The notes: generated by a model not told the origin, from the sequence alone. A DNA stretch of 64,000 nt from Hyphomicrobiales bacterium (GCA_900466605.1 UBMU01000018.1:38359-102358); one strand, 5' to 3'. Counted from the first letter of the stretch, positions 27,574 through 36,651 are shown. Made by a program: numbers and translations.

Positions 27574-27786
27574 ATGCTCAAAACCCCAGTTCTTCCACGC
27601 GATCTGCCACTTTTCTCGGATGATCTCGATCTGCTCTCCGGCGTGCTTGACGACGTTTGCAAGGAGAGAGGGCTCGCGCTGAACACCTCGGCCGCCGAAA
27701 CCATCGGCGCACTTTTGATCCAGCTTTATCGACAGGGCGTCAGGGACCAGGGCAAGCTCGTAGCCCTTGCCAAGGCCTATTTGTAA
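27574..27786 (+). CDS. Small hypothetical protein
   Basis: 70 residues starting MLKTPVLPRDLPLFSDDLD, then helices VLDDVCKERGLALNTSAAETIGALLIQLYRQGV. It looks like a soluble helical protein. No family recognised. The start is one of several in frame; a GTG-rich upstream extension is less likely. It ends 24 bases from the convergent XRE gene. Confidence 0.5.
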   Translation: MLKTPVLPRDLPLFSDDLDLLSGVLDDVCKERGLALNTSAAETIGALLIQLYRQGVRDQGKLVALAKAYL

Positions 27787-27809
27787 GCTCGGAACTTAAC
27801 GATACAGGG

Positions 27810-28103
27810 CTAGTCGTCGTTCGCTGCGCTGAGGTTTTCCGGGCGTATGCCTTCGTCAATTCCGCTGCGCGCTTTTAGCCTTACGCCCGGTCCGCCTTCG
27901 TCGTGGTTGCCGCTGGCAATGAAGATGATGCCTGCCGCTTCAAGCGCCTGCTTGACTGCCAACAGGGCGTGCGGCTCGCCGTCCTGCTCGTCGCGCTCCA
28001 TCGTTTCGATAGTGGCAGCTGGCAGGCCCGATGCGGTTGCCAGTTGCTGGATGCTCATTCCGGTCATGGCGCGGGCGCCGCGCAGTTGTGTCGCTGTGAT
28101 CAT
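27810..28103 (-). CDS. XRE-type helix-turn-helix protein
   Basis: 97 residues. Residues 1-60 are a Cro/C1-type domain: ITATQLRGARAMTGMSIQQLATASGLPAATIETMER. The tail is GIIFIASGNHDEGGPGVRLK, seen in many rhizobial small XRE proteins. It starts 3 bases after the O-antigen-ligase-like gene ends on the same strand, so it may be read with the polysaccharide genes. A regulatory link to them is only inferred. Confidence 0.85.
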   Translation of the reverse strand: MITATQLRGARAMTGMSIQQLATASGLPAATIETMERDEQDGEPHALLAVKQALEAAGIIFIASGNHDEGGPGVRLKARSGIDEGIRPENLSAANDD

Positions 28104-28106
28104 GAA

Positions 28107-29387
28107 TCAAAGACTAGCGCGAAGGCGCTCCTTCGCAAGCCCAATATGCGGCGTTGGCGACGCTTGACTGCGTTTGTGGCGCTGCTCCAGCGCGGAGCAG
28201 CCCCAGACGACACCGAAAAGCAGGTAGACGTGCCGCCAGTGGTCGATGTCGATGACGTTGCCGATCGCTGCGTGGCCGAGTACTCCGATCCAGGCAATCA
28301 TCAGGTAGGGCTGCCAGGGGCGGTCCTTGAGAAGGTCCCTGAACCCGAGATAGATCGTCCAGCAGAGCATTGAGATATAGCTCACAAAACCAAGCCAGCC
28401 ATAGCTTGTCAGCGATTTGAGCCAGATGTTGTGCTCGTCCTCCGGAAACATCGTGCCGAAGACCAGCGGACCTATTCCGAGCGGTCGCTCCATCATCATC
28501 GTAAAGCCGATGCGGTGGCGATCGAATCGGCCGAGATGCTCGCCGTCATATTGCTGCACAAGCTGGGCTCGTGCCGAAAAGAGCGCACTGACCTTCGGAA
28601 ACTGCAATGCGACGACCAGCGAGGCCACCAACAGCATGATTGCAGCGAGCGATAGGATCAGGATACGCAGCCGAAACGCGCCGCTTCGCTCCTTGAGCAA
28701 CATGCAGAAGATCAGAAGCACGATGCCCAGAAGAAAGAGGCCCCATGCCGCACGCGAGAAAGACAGAAATACGCCAAGCGCCAAAATCAGGAGCGCGCAG
28801 CCCTTGATCGGCGCGGCTCTCAGATTGCCGGCAAGAATGCCGTGAACAAGATAGATCGACGGTGGGACGAGGAACGGGCCGAATACGTTCGGGTCCTGGA
28901 AGGCGCCCTTGGCGCGATCATAGAGCGTGAAGACCTCGGCGCCTGGGAAAGCGTGAAAGTAGCCGAGAATCCCGAGTAGCGAGGTGATAACGGCGGCGAC
29001 TGCCCAGGCATTGAAAATGAGCGGCAGGCGTCGATGGCTTTCCTCGATGATCGCCGCGTAGAAGATCGCCGTGAGTGCAAGGAAAGTCGAGACGGCAACA
29101 TACATCGGCCCTGCGCCGAGATCTTTCATCTGCGTCAACGAGAGCATTCCGCCGACGTTGAAGGAAATCAGGAGGGCCAGAAGCGGCGCGGTGAAGCGGG
29201 AAATCTTGAGCCCCAGAATGAACCAGATGCCGAGAAGGGCCGCCATCCAGAGCTCGTAAGGCGCTGGCTCATCGATTACGAAGCCTGAGAGAAAGACGCC
29301 GAAGGCTACCATCGCGGAACCGATGAGGCGCAGTGTCGCCCGCTGGGGCTGGACAACGTGCAGATGCGTCGCTTCGACCGCGCTCAA
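28107..29387 (-). CDS. O-antigen ligase / Wzy-like polysaccharide polymerase
   Basis: About 426 residues with 10-11 membrane spans and a large periplasmic loop near residues 260-340 (SARAQLVQQYDGEHLGRFDRHRIGFTMMMERPLGIG then EDEHNIWLKSLTSYGWLG), the Wzy_C pattern. It should polymerise or ligate undecaprenyl-linked oligosaccharide in the inner membrane. The best start is TTG at 29387, whose bases overlap the TGA of the sugar transferase gene, suggesting coupling; a frame extension to 29450 lacks an ATG. It is the last biosynthetic gene of the minus-strand run. Confidence 0.87.
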   Translation of the reverse strand: MSAVEATHLHVVQPQRATLRLIGSAMVAFGVFLSGFVIDEPAPYELWMAALLGIWFILGLKISRFTAPLLALLISFNVGGMLSLTQMKDLGAGPMYVAVSTFLALTAIFYAAIIEESHRRLPLIFNAWAVAAVITSLLGILGYFHAFPGAEVFTLYDRAKGAFQDPNVFGPFLVPPSIYLVHGILAGNLRAAPIKGCALLILALGVFLSFSRAAWGLFLLGIVLLIFCMLLKERSGAFRLRILILSLAAIMLLVASLVVALQFPKVSALFSARAQLVQQYDGEHLGRFDRHRIGFTMMMERPLGIGPLVFGTMFPEDEHNIWLKSLTSYGWLGFVSYISMLCWTIYLGFRDLLKDRPWQPYLMIAWIGVLGHAAIGNVIDIDHWRHVYLLFGVVWGCSALEQRHKRSQASPTPHIGLAKERLRASL

Positions 29388-30943
29388 TAGGCGTTTTCCG
29401 TGTTGAACAAGCGGAACGGTGTGAGGAGCAGGATCTTCAAGTCGAACCAAAGTGACCAGTTCTCGATATAGTAGAGGTCGTAGGCGGTCCGGAACTTGAT
29501 CTTGTCGTCGTGATCGACTTCTCCTCGCCAGCCGTTGATCTGAGCCCAGCCGGTCACACCCGGCTTAACGCGGTGGCGCGCGAAATAGCCTTCCACGACG
29601 TCACCGAAGGCACGGTCCCGCGCCTGGGCAAGAATGGCGTGGGGACGCGGCCCGACGAGAGACAGGTCGCCCTTCAGCACGTTGAACAGCTGCGGCAGTT
29701 CGTCGATGGAGCTCTTGCGGATGAAGCGTCCGACAGGTGTGACGCGGGGGTCGCCTTTGGTGACAGCAGCGCGGCCGGTGGGATCGCCTTTGTCCGCATA
29801 CATCGAGCGGAACTTGAAGATGTTGATGATCTCGTTGTTGAAGCCATGGCGGTTCTGCATGAAGAAGACCGGCCCCTTCGACGTCACCTTGATGGCGATC
29901 GCCGTTGCCAGCATGATCGGCCAGAGAAGCGCCAGTGCGAGCAGGGTGAAGAAGATGTCGAAGCAGCGCTTTGCGACTGAGTCCCAATCCCGGATCGGCT
30001 TGTTGAAGATGTCGAGCATCGGCACGGATCCGATGCGAGAATAAGCGCGCGGGCGAAAGCGCAGGCGATTTGCATGGGCGGCGAGGCGAATGTCTACAGG
30101 CAACACCCAAAGCTTCTTCAACAATTGCAGGATCCGGGCCTCCGCACTCAGCGGAAGCGAAATGATCAGCATGTCAATTCGGGTGATGCGGACGAATTCG
30201 ACCAGTTCGGCGACGGTTCCGAGCTTCGGATAGCCGGCGACCATGATCGGGGAGCGTTTCTCGCCGCGGTCGTCGAAAATGCCGCAGATCCGGATGTCAT
30301 TATCGGCTTGCTGTTCGAGGACGCGGATCAGTTCCTTGGCCGGCTTCCCGCCGCCGACGATCACCGCGCGGCGCTCCATGACGCCGTTGCGCGACCAGTT
30401 TCGGATGCCGTAGGCGATCAGGAAGCGAGCTGCGACCAGGAAGACGGCGCCGGCAATGAACCAGGCGAGGTAGGCTGGCACCTGCGCGCGGTCGAGATTG
30501 CCGGAAAGCGTACTTGCCGCCGCCATGATCAGGAAGACGCACGCCCAAACGGCAGAAACGCGCGGCAGCAGACCCAAACGGGCGCGAAGCGCTGGGATAG
30601 AGTAGGTGTCGGCCGTCTGGAGCCCACAGACGAGGAGCGCAGCAACGATGCCGGCTGCAATGGCACGCCCTAGAAGCGTCTCCGTCTCGTTCCCGGGCCA
30701 AAGAAAAAAGGCAAGCAATCCGATCAGAAACTGCGAGGCGAATTCGAACAGGCGGAACTGGCCGATGATGATGGCCGGCGAGCGGTTTCCCGCGCTGAAT
30801 TGCTCGGCGATCTGGCGCGCATAGCTGTTGATCGGCTCCGGCTGAGCCTGCTCATTCGCGTCTTCATTGCGTCGATTGATGTCTGAAACCTGCTTGCGCA
30901 GCGCTTCCAGGTCAAACTGATCGCTTTTCTCTGCCTTGTTCAT
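29384..30943 (-). CDS. Undecaprenyl-phosphate sugar-1-phosphate transferase
   Basis: 519 residues. The N-terminal half has four or five membrane spans and a CoA-binding-like Rossmann domain (ERRAVIVGGGKPAKELIRVLEQQ). The C-terminal half is the bacterial sugar transferase domain: RCFDIFFTLLALALLWPIML, SKGPVFFMQNRHGFNNE, IFKFRSMYAD, RKSSIDELPQLFNVLKGDLSLVGPRPHA and KPGVTGWAQINGWRGE. It loads the first sugar phosphate (usually glucose or galactose) on undecaprenyl phosphate, as in WcaJ, and so starts repeat-unit synthesis. It lies between the GT4 gene and the polymerase. Confidence 0.92.
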   Translation of the reverse strand: MNKAEKSDQFDLEALRKQVSDINRRNEDANEQAQPEPINSYARQIAEQFSAGNRSPAIIIGQFRLFEFASQFLIGLLAFFLWPGNETETLLGRAIAAGIVAALLVCGLQTADTYSIPALRARLGLLPRVSAVWACVFLIMAAASTLSGNLDRAQVPAYLAWFIAGAVFLVAARFLIAYGIRNWSRNGVMERRAVIVGGGKPAKELIRVLEQQADNDIRICGIFDDRGEKRSPIMVAGYPKLGTVAELVEFVRITRIDMLIISLPLSAEARILQLLKKLWVLPVDIRLAAHANRLRFRPRAYSRIGSVPMLDIFNKPIRDWDSVAKRCFDIFFTLLALALLWPIMLATAIAIKVTSKGPVFFMQNRHGFNNEIINIFKFRSMYADKGDPTGRAAVTKGDPRVTPVGRFIRKSSIDELPQLFNVLKGDLSLVGPRPHAILAQARDRAFGDVVEGYFARHRVKPGVTGWAQINGWRGEVDHDDKIKFRTAYDLYYIENWSLWFDLKILLLTPFRLFNTENAY

Positions 30944-30999
30944 GAGGCTACCGCCGCTGGTTATCAGATCGGCAATAGCAGAAAGCCCCTAAGAAACTT

Positions 31000-32169
31000 T
31001 TACGAAGCAACAGCAACAGCTTGCTTGGATTGGGTGTCAAGAAGGTCGCGGTACAATTTCAGGACATCATTGGCCATGACAGAGGCCGAGAACACCGACC
31101 GGACCTGTTCGATCGTCGGCATGGCTGCGTCATGCCAGCCAGGGACGCGGATTGCATCCGCCATGACGCGCGCAAGATCATCAGAATCCTCGGGATTGGC
31201 GAGTGCAGGGCTGTCTTTGCCCAGTGCCTCGGGAATTCCTCCCACGCGGGTTGCAATGATAGTCTTGCCGGCGCCTAGGCCCTCAAGCACGATATAAGGC
31301 ATGGCTTCCGCGCGTGAAGGCACGACAAGGTTCTGTGACATCGCGAAGGCCTGCTGAACGCGCATCGCCGGCAACATACTTATCCGCTTGCCTAAGCCTC
31401 GCTCGATCATCATGTCTCGGTATCTGTCGCGCTCTGGTCCGTCGCCGATCATCACAGCCGAAAGCGGGCGTCCCAGAATGCGTTCGGCCTTCGCGAAGGC
31501 CTCCACAAAGAGATCGGGACCCTTAAGGTCCCGGAGCATGCCGACATAGATGTAGTGGACAGCATCCGAACGGGTCGGGATGAGCTCGAAGTCTCGCTCG
31601 GCGATCCCGTTGTAGATCAACCGCGTTTCGGTGCGTGGTCGCCCGACCTTCGTCGTGTAGGCATCGCGCTCGTATTCGCAGATGAAGACGAGGGCGTCTG
31701 TGAAATACTCCTGCAGGCGCTCCATACGGAGCACGAATTGCCCCAGAAGCGATCTGCGGGAATAGTGCAGGCTTCCGCCATGCGCAGTGTAGAGGCGGGC
31801 TACGCGATACCTGTTCACCCGCAGAGCTGAGCCGGCAAGCCGCGCGAGCACACCGCCTTTGGCGCCGTGACCGTGCAGCACATCCGGCCGCAAACTTTTG
31901 ATATTTTTATACGTGTCCCAGATCACGCCGATATCGGAGAGGCTGACGTGCCGCCGCATCGGCATGCGCGTCAATCCCATTGCGAGAAAGGGGCGGATGT
32001 CGTCGAACAGGCGGTCTTCATGCTCTCCGCCCGTGGTGCTGTCGCAAAGAATCCCGACTTCGTGGCCCGCCTTGCTGTGCTCAAGCACCAGATCGCGGAC
32101 GTGGCGGAAGATTCCGCCGACCGGTGATCTGAAGCAATGGAGGATGCGGAGGGGGCGCTGTTCTGTCAT
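31000..32169 (-). CDS. GT4 family glycosyltransferase
   Basis: 389 residues, GT-B fold. The N-terminal domain begins RILHCFRSPVGGIFRHVRDLV with the glycine-rich loop, and continues DVLHGHGAKGGVLARLAG. The C-terminal domain has YVGMLRDLKGPDLFVEAFA, MIGDGPERDRYRD and the donor-binding EAMPYIVLEGLGAGKTIIATRVGGIPE with the EX7E-type acidic pair. It probably adds a sugar to the lipid-linked repeat unit on the cytoplasmic face. It is 6 bases downstream of the Wza-like gene. Confidence 0.92.
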   Translation of the reverse strand: MTEQRPLRILHCFRSPVGGIFRHVRDLVLEHSKAGHEVGILCDSTTGGEHEDRLFDDIRPFLAMGLTRMPMRRHVSLSDIGVIWDTYKNIKSLRPDVLHGHGAKGGVLARLAGSALRVNRYRVARLYTAHGGSLHYSRRSLLGQFVLRMERLQEYFTDALVFICEYERDAYTTKVGRPRTETRLIYNGIAERDFELIPTRSDAVHYIYVGMLRDLKGPDLFVEAFAKAERILGRPLSAVMIGDGPERDRYRDMMIERGLGKRISMLPAMRVQQAFAMSQNLVVPSRAEAMPYIVLEGLGAGKTIIATRVGGIPEALGKDSPALANPEDSDDLARVMADAIRVPGWHDAAMPTIEQVRSVFSASVMANDVLKLYRDLLDTQSKQAVAVAS

Positions 32170-32175
32170 CGCGGA

Positions 32176-32751
32176 TCAGAACAGCCGTTCGCGAACGTAG
32201 ATCGTGTCGCCGGCAATAATCGCTGACGAGATGTTGACGCGGCCGGTGATCACTTGTCCGTTGATCTTGCGGGTTACATCGACTGCACCTTGATTGGCGC
32301 GCGAGGTAAAGCCGCCAGCAACGGCAACAGCGTTCTGCACCGTCATCCCGGGAACGTAGGCGTATTGGCCGGACTGGCCGACTTCGCCCATGACGAAGAT
32401 CGAGCGGTAGCGGTCGACATCAATCGTGACGTCGGGATCACGCAGGTAGCCCTGCCGGAGCTTCTGAGCAATCTGGCCCGACAGCTGCTGAAGAGTCCGC
32501 CCGCGAGCCGGAACCTGGCCCACCAGCGGAAAAGCGATATAGCCGGCCTGATCGATCGTATAGGTGTTGGTCATGCTCGGCTGATCAAACACCGTAATGC
32601 GCAGCCGGTCGCCGCTGTCCAGGGAATAGGGCTGGATCGTCGCCTGATTGAACGCCTGCGGGGCAGGCTTGTAGCTATTGCAGCCGCTCAGGACCGCGGT
32701 TGCGGCGGCGAGGCTCAAAGCCATCAGGAAATTGGGCTGTGCGAAAGGCAT
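32176..32751 (-). CDS. Polysaccharide export lipoprotein (Wza-like)
   Basis: 191 residues. The signal peptide ends in the lipobox VLSGC, with C24 as the lipidated residue. The Poly_export domain follows (YSLDSGDRLRITVFDQPSMTNTYTIDQAGYIAFPLVGQVPARG) and then an SLBB segment (VFVMGEVGQSGQYAYVPGMTVQNAVAVAGGFTSRA region, broken here to its main residues). It forms the outer-membrane exit channel and partners the Wzc-like protein encoded divergently next door. It is short for Wza, lacking the long C-terminal helix, as in many rhizobial forms. Confidence 0.9.
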   Translation of the reverse strand: MPFAQPNFLMALSLAAATAVLSGCNSYKPAPQAFNQATIQPYSLDSGDRLRITVFDQPSMTNTYTIDQAGYIAFPLVGQVPARGRTLQQLSGQIAQKLRQGYLRDPDVTIDVDRYRSIFVMGEVGQSGQYAYVPGMTVQNAVAVAGGFTSRANQGAVDVTRKINGQVITGRVNISSAIIAGDTIYVRERLF

Positions 32752-32941
32752 CGCGTCTGCTCATCGGAAACGAATTCGGTCTCAGCCGTTATCAATCCGT
32801 TAGGGTTAATGGTCGGTAAAAAACGCCGATTTTTTTGGCCTCGACCGACGGACCGTTCGCCGGAGTGCCGGAACAACCATTAACTGTTGGGTTACTATAG
32901 TCATTTACCCTCGCGGCCACGTTTGTTCTTGGAGTACAAGC
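32752..32941. promoter_or_regulatory. Divergent promoter region of the polysaccharide locus
   Basis: 190 bases between the start codons of the Wza-like and Wzc-like genes, so it must hold both promoters. It has two half-matches to the CtrA pattern TTAA-N7-TTAA: TTAATGGTCGGTAAA near 32806 and TTAACTGTTGGGTTA near 32880. Both are imperfect. Confidence 0.45.
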
Positions 32942-35080
32942 ATGTCCGGCGTATCGGGTAATCAGGATGTGGACATCGATCTCGGACAGTTAGTCCGCGC
33001 CGTCTGGGCGCGTCGACTGAAGGTCTTGGCAATCACCGCGTTGGGGGCAGGGGTCGCCTTCACCGGGGCAAAGATGATCTCCCCGAAATACCGAAGCGAA
33101 ACCCGCATCCTGATTGAGCCGCGCGCCCCGGCTTTCGCCAATGCGCAGGTGAGCGACAACAATGCCGGTCCGCTGCTGGACGAGCTCAATATTGCGAGCC
33201 AGGTTCAGCTTCTCCAGTCCGCCGATCTGATCAAGCAAGTCATTAACGGCCAAAAACTCTACGATTTGCCTGAATTCGATGCGGCCGCGAACGGTTCGGC
33301 GCTCACTGATATTCTTGTGGCTCTTCACCTGAAGAAGAATCCCTATGAAAATCCTCCTGAAGAGCGCGTGATAGATGCCTTCACGGAGCGTCTGCAGGTC
33401 TATCAGGTGCCCGGGTCGCGTGTGATCGGCATTACCTTCACCTCGAAGGATCCAAAGCTCGCGGCGACGATCCCCAATGCGATGGCCGCGGTCTATCTTG
33501 CCACCCAGAGTGGCGCCAAGCTTGATTCGAATTCAGAAGCGACGCGCTGGCTGGAGCCCGAGATCGAAAAACTCCGCCAGAAGGTGAACGAAGCCGAGCA
33601 GAAGGTGGCGGAGTACCGTGCCGAGCACGGACTGCTTCCGACCAATGGCGGCTCGAATTTCGCTACACAGCAATTGAACGACATTTCGGCAGAGCTCATC
33701 CGGGTCCGCGCAGAGCGTGCGAATGCCGAGGCGCGTGCGCAGTCCGTACGTAATGCGCTCTCCTCGGGCGAGCCATCCGATACGTTGCAGGACATCATGT
33801 CGTCTCAGTCGATTCAACGGCTGAAGGGGACCGAATCGGGGCTGCAGTCGCAGATCTCAGATCTGCAGACCTCATTGCTCAACAACCATCCTCGGCTGAA
33901 GAGTCTCCGCGCGCAGCTTTCGGACATTAAGGTGCAGATTCGCCAGGAGACGCAGAAGATCCTGGCAAGCATCGAAAACGAGGCTAAGGTCTCAGCCGTT
34001 CGCCAAAAGGAATTGGAGCTGCAGGCCGACAAACTCAAGGCCAACAGTGCACAGGCGGGCGAAGACGAGGTCGGCCTCAACTCTTTGACCCGTGAAGCCA
34101 CTGCACAACGCCAGCTTCTGGAGACCTATCTGTCCCGCTACCGTGAGGCGGCGTCGCGCGCCGACAAAAATTCGAGCCCGGCCGACGCACGCATCGTGTC
34201 GAAGGCGATACAGCCTGTCGATCCCTATTTCCCGAAGGTTCTGCCGATCGTCATCGTCGCTGCCCTGGCGACTCTAATCATGACATCGATTGTGATCATG
34301 CTCGCCGAACTCTTCAGCGGTCGGGCGCTCCGCCCCGTCGGGCCTCGCGAAGAGGAACTGGCGGAGGAGCCTCAATCGGTGACTTTAGGTTCCGGCAGCC
34401 GAGCAGCTGTGCCGAGCCTGCTGGCCACACCCGCAGACGACGAGCCGGTTGCCGAGCCGGCTGAAGACGAAAAAGCGGTCGAGACGAACGAGTTCTCGAT
34501 CACATCTGTCTCCGATTATCTTCGAGGTAGCAGGGCGCCCCTTGCGATTGCCATTTCGCCGACCGGCGACGATGGTTCTGCCGCAACCGTATCCCTCGTG
34601 CGCAAGTTGGCCGAGGACGGCTCGCGGGTCATTCTGGTCGACATGACGGGCTCCGGGCTACCGAGCCACCTCATGGCCGACGATCGAAGCATGCCCGGCA
34701 TAACCGACCTGCTGTGCGGCGATGCGGCCTTCGGCGATACCATTCACGGTGATAGCCACTCAGACGCTCACGTCATACCGCAGGGTATCAGCGATCCACG
34801 CCAGGCGATGCGCGGTGCCGATCGCCTATCCCTGCTGCTGGACGCTCTGGTTTCGGCTTACGATCTGGTCATCGTGGAATGCGGCGCCGCTGACGTCTCC
34901 GGCGTTTCACGTCTGACGAAGAGCAAAGACGTCGAGATCATTCTATCGATGCCTGAGATCGTGGAGCAGGAATTCGTGACTGCGATGACCGAGTTCGAAG
35001 CGGCTGGCTACGAGCGCGTCGTGCTGATGTCCGACCAAGACGAGTCCCTTGATGTTCCGATCTCTCGGCATGCCGCATGA
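32942..35080 (+). CDS. Wzc/GumC-like polysaccharide co-polymerase with degenerate kinase domain
   Basis: 712 residues. A Wzz domain comes first (VDIDLGQLVRAVWARRLKVLAITALGAG, membrane span at about 25-45), then a long periplasmic coiled coil (about 190-420), a GNVR-type segment and a second span (VLPIVIVAALATLIMTSIVIM, about 432-455). The cytoplasmic part (about 520-712) has the fold order of a BY-kinase, but the P-loop position reads SPTGDDGSAAT, with no GK[ST], and Walker A-prime reads VILVDMTGSG. No tyrosine cluster closes the protein. It is likely a catalytically dead co-polymerase that sets chain length and couples to the Wza-like channel. Confidence 0.88.
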   Translation: MSGVSGNQDVDIDLGQLVRAVWARRLKVLAITALGAGVAFTGAKMISPKYRSETRILIEPRAPAFANAQVSDNNAGPLLDELNIASQVQLLQSADLIKQVINGQKLYDLPEFDAAANGSALTDILVALHLKKNPYENPPEERVIDAFTERLQVYQVPGSRVIGITFTSKDPKLAATIPNAMAAVYLATQSGAKLDSNSEATRWLEPEIEKLRQKVNEAEQKVAEYRAEHGLLPTNGGSNFATQQLNDISAELIRVRAERANAEARAQSVRNALSSGEPSDTLQDIMSSQSIQRLKGTESGLQSQISDLQTSLLNNHPRLKSLRAQLSDIKVQIRQETQKILASIENEAKVSAVRQKELELQADKLKANSAQAGEDEVGLNSLTREATAQRQLLETYLSRYREAASRADKNSSPADARIVSKAIQPVDPYFPKVLPIVIVAALATLIMTSIVIMLAELFSGRALRPVGPREEELAEEPQSVTLGSGSRAAVPSLLATPADDEPVAEPAEDEKAVETNEFSITSVSDYLRGSRAPLAIAISPTGDDGSAATVSLVRKLAEDGSRVILVDMTGSGLPSHLMADDRSMPGITDLLCGDAAFGDTIHGDSHSDAHVIPQGISDPRQAMRGADRLSLLLDALVSAYDLVIVECGAADVSGVSRLTKSKDVEIILSMPEIVEQEFVTAMTEFEAAGYERVVLMSDQDESLDVPISRHAA

Positions 35081-36322
35081 TCAGGCGTCGATGACCCGGC
35101 GCGCGCGCTGGGCCATGCGGTAGATTTTCTGGCGAGACTTGATGAAGGCTTTGCCGCGTGTGATCGCTCGATGAACCAGACCACCCACGCGACCGCGTAG
35201 CGAGAGCGGCAGAACGACATCATAGTGCTCGGTTTCTACGGGCGCCCATGAGCGCTTATATCCTTGATCGCCGAGGCCGAAGTCGAACAGGCTGACACCC
35301 TTGTCATGCTGCCCTGCGATCATCTGCCAAAACAGGAATTCGCCAGGGCTCGCTTCCGGTGCCACGCTTTCATCGATAGCGCTGAACTGGCAAACGATGT
35401 GGTCACCCTTGCGAGAAAGACCAGCGAGCGCGGCGATGTGACCATCATGCTCGCCCTTCAAGCGGATAGCATGCATTTCCAATCCCACTATATTGATGCC
35501 GCGCTCATTGATTTCGATTGCACCGTGCAGGAAGGCTTTGGTTTGTGAATCTGCAAATACGTCGGGAAGGCCGAGTGCCTCGAAGCGCTCACTCTTCTGG
35601 ACGAAGAACCGATCAAGCAGTCGATGCTGCTCCTCTGGGGTGCCTCCGGAAACATAGTCGAACCCGCCGAGCGCCTCGAGGCGTTTCAGTTGCGTTCGGA
35701 ACTTTTTGCGCCGGCCCTTGGCGTTCACCTGTTGAAGCGTCGACTCCATGTTGTCGAGAAGCGGAAGCTGGTAGGCATGGTTTTGATTCTGGACCATCGG
35801 CAACGAAGTCAGGGGATTGCGGCGTCCCCGCCACTCCAAGGGAATATTCTGCAGCAACAGAAGGTCGGCGTGCCCGACCAGAGCGCGTCGCATCAACTCC
35901 GCAAATCTCTGCGGTTCGAGATATGTGGCCAGCTCTGCGAAGCGAGCCGCGAAGAGTCCAGTATTGATATTGCTGTGATCGGCGCCGACAAATCTGGCGG
36001 TGCGGAAGCCGTGAAACCTGTTGATCTCCACCGGCAGAATGAATGCGGTCTCTTCACCGAGCCTGCCCCAGACGATCGACAATTGGTTCCCAAAGGCTTT
36101 CGTCCAGGAGACGCACCAGTCGTAGGCTTGATGCAACGAATTCAGATTGTCGCGATCGAGCTGACGCCAAACGTCTTCCAGCGGCTCCAAACGATCCAAG
36201 ACGACGACGTCGAGTTCGGCTGCCGCCAGGCGCGCGTTTAGTACCCGCAGCTCGGAAATTCCCGGGTCGGATTCTGTTGAAAGTTGCACTTTGTCTGCGA
36301 CAGGAAGCTTCTGCGCCTGCAC
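35081..36322 (-). CDS. CelD/BcsL-type GNAT acyltransferase
   Basis: 413 residues from a GTG at 36322, which follows CGGAGAGAAACC; an ATG at 36373 in frame has no ribosome-binding site. The core reads FVGADHSNINTGLFAARFAEL, WRGRRNPLTSLP and KGRRKKFRTQLKRLEALGGF, with the C-terminal GNAT half GEFLFWQMIAGQHDKGVSLFDFGLGDQGYKRSW. Such proteins occur in cellulose and exopolysaccharide loci and are thought to acylate sugars. It converges with the Wzc-like gene, whose stop touches its own stop. Acyl donor and target unknown. Confidence 0.85.
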   Translation of the reverse strand: MQAQKLPVADKVQLSTESDPGISELRVLNARLAAAELDVVVLDRLEPLEDVWRQLDRDNLNSLHQAYDWCVSWTKAFGNQLSIVWGRLGEETAFILPVEINRFHGFRTARFVGADHSNINTGLFAARFAELATYLEPQRFAELMRRALVGHADLLLLQNIPLEWRGRRNPLTSLPMVQNQNHAYQLPLLDNMESTLQQVNAKGRRKKFRTQLKRLEALGGFDYVSGGTPEEQHRLLDRFFVQKSERFEALGLPDVFADSQTKAFLHGAIEINERGINIVGLEMHAIRLKGEHDGHIAALAGLSRKGDHIVCQFSAIDESVAPEASPGEFLFWQMIAGQHDKGVSLFDFGLGDQGYKRSWAPVETEHYDVVLPLSLRGRVGGLVHRAITRGKAFIKSRQKIYRMAQRARRVIDA

Positions 36323-36441
36323 GGTTTCTCTCCGGTCTGACCTACCGGTGCAGAGAATAGGGTGAGGAAGCATTCATTTCGTTTATCAGCGACGCTCCCC
36401 CGGTAACTACCGTCTATCACGGTTATCCCGCCGTTAACGGC

Positions 36442-36651
36442 TCACCGCTGCTTCGGCCCGGCCATCCATTTTATGATCACCATTGCGGGGAGCACCCACA
36501 GCAGGCCGGTCAGTAAAAAGTAGAGGAGTTGCGCCCACCACGGAGCATTGCCGAGCGTTGCAACGGCAATCGTATTTGCAAGCACCGCATAGGCAAGTAC
36601 GAGGACGACGATCAGGATCGTGCCGATAAATTTGCGGAGGCGGACAGGCAT
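36442..36651 (-). CDS. DUF2842 membrane protein
   Basis: 69 residues with two membrane spans (FIGTILIVVLVLAYAVLANTI and LLYFLLTGLLWVLPAMVII) and a short basic tail. This matches DUF2842, a small alphaproteobacterial family often next to ctaA, as here. The start at 36651 (MPVRLRKF) fits the family. Function unknown; the neighbour suggests a role near respiratory chain assembly (inference). Confidence 0.8.
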   Translation of the reverse strand: MPVRLRKFIGTILIVVLVLAYAVLANTIAVATLGNAPWWAQLLYFLLTGLLWVLPAMVIIKWMAGPKQR

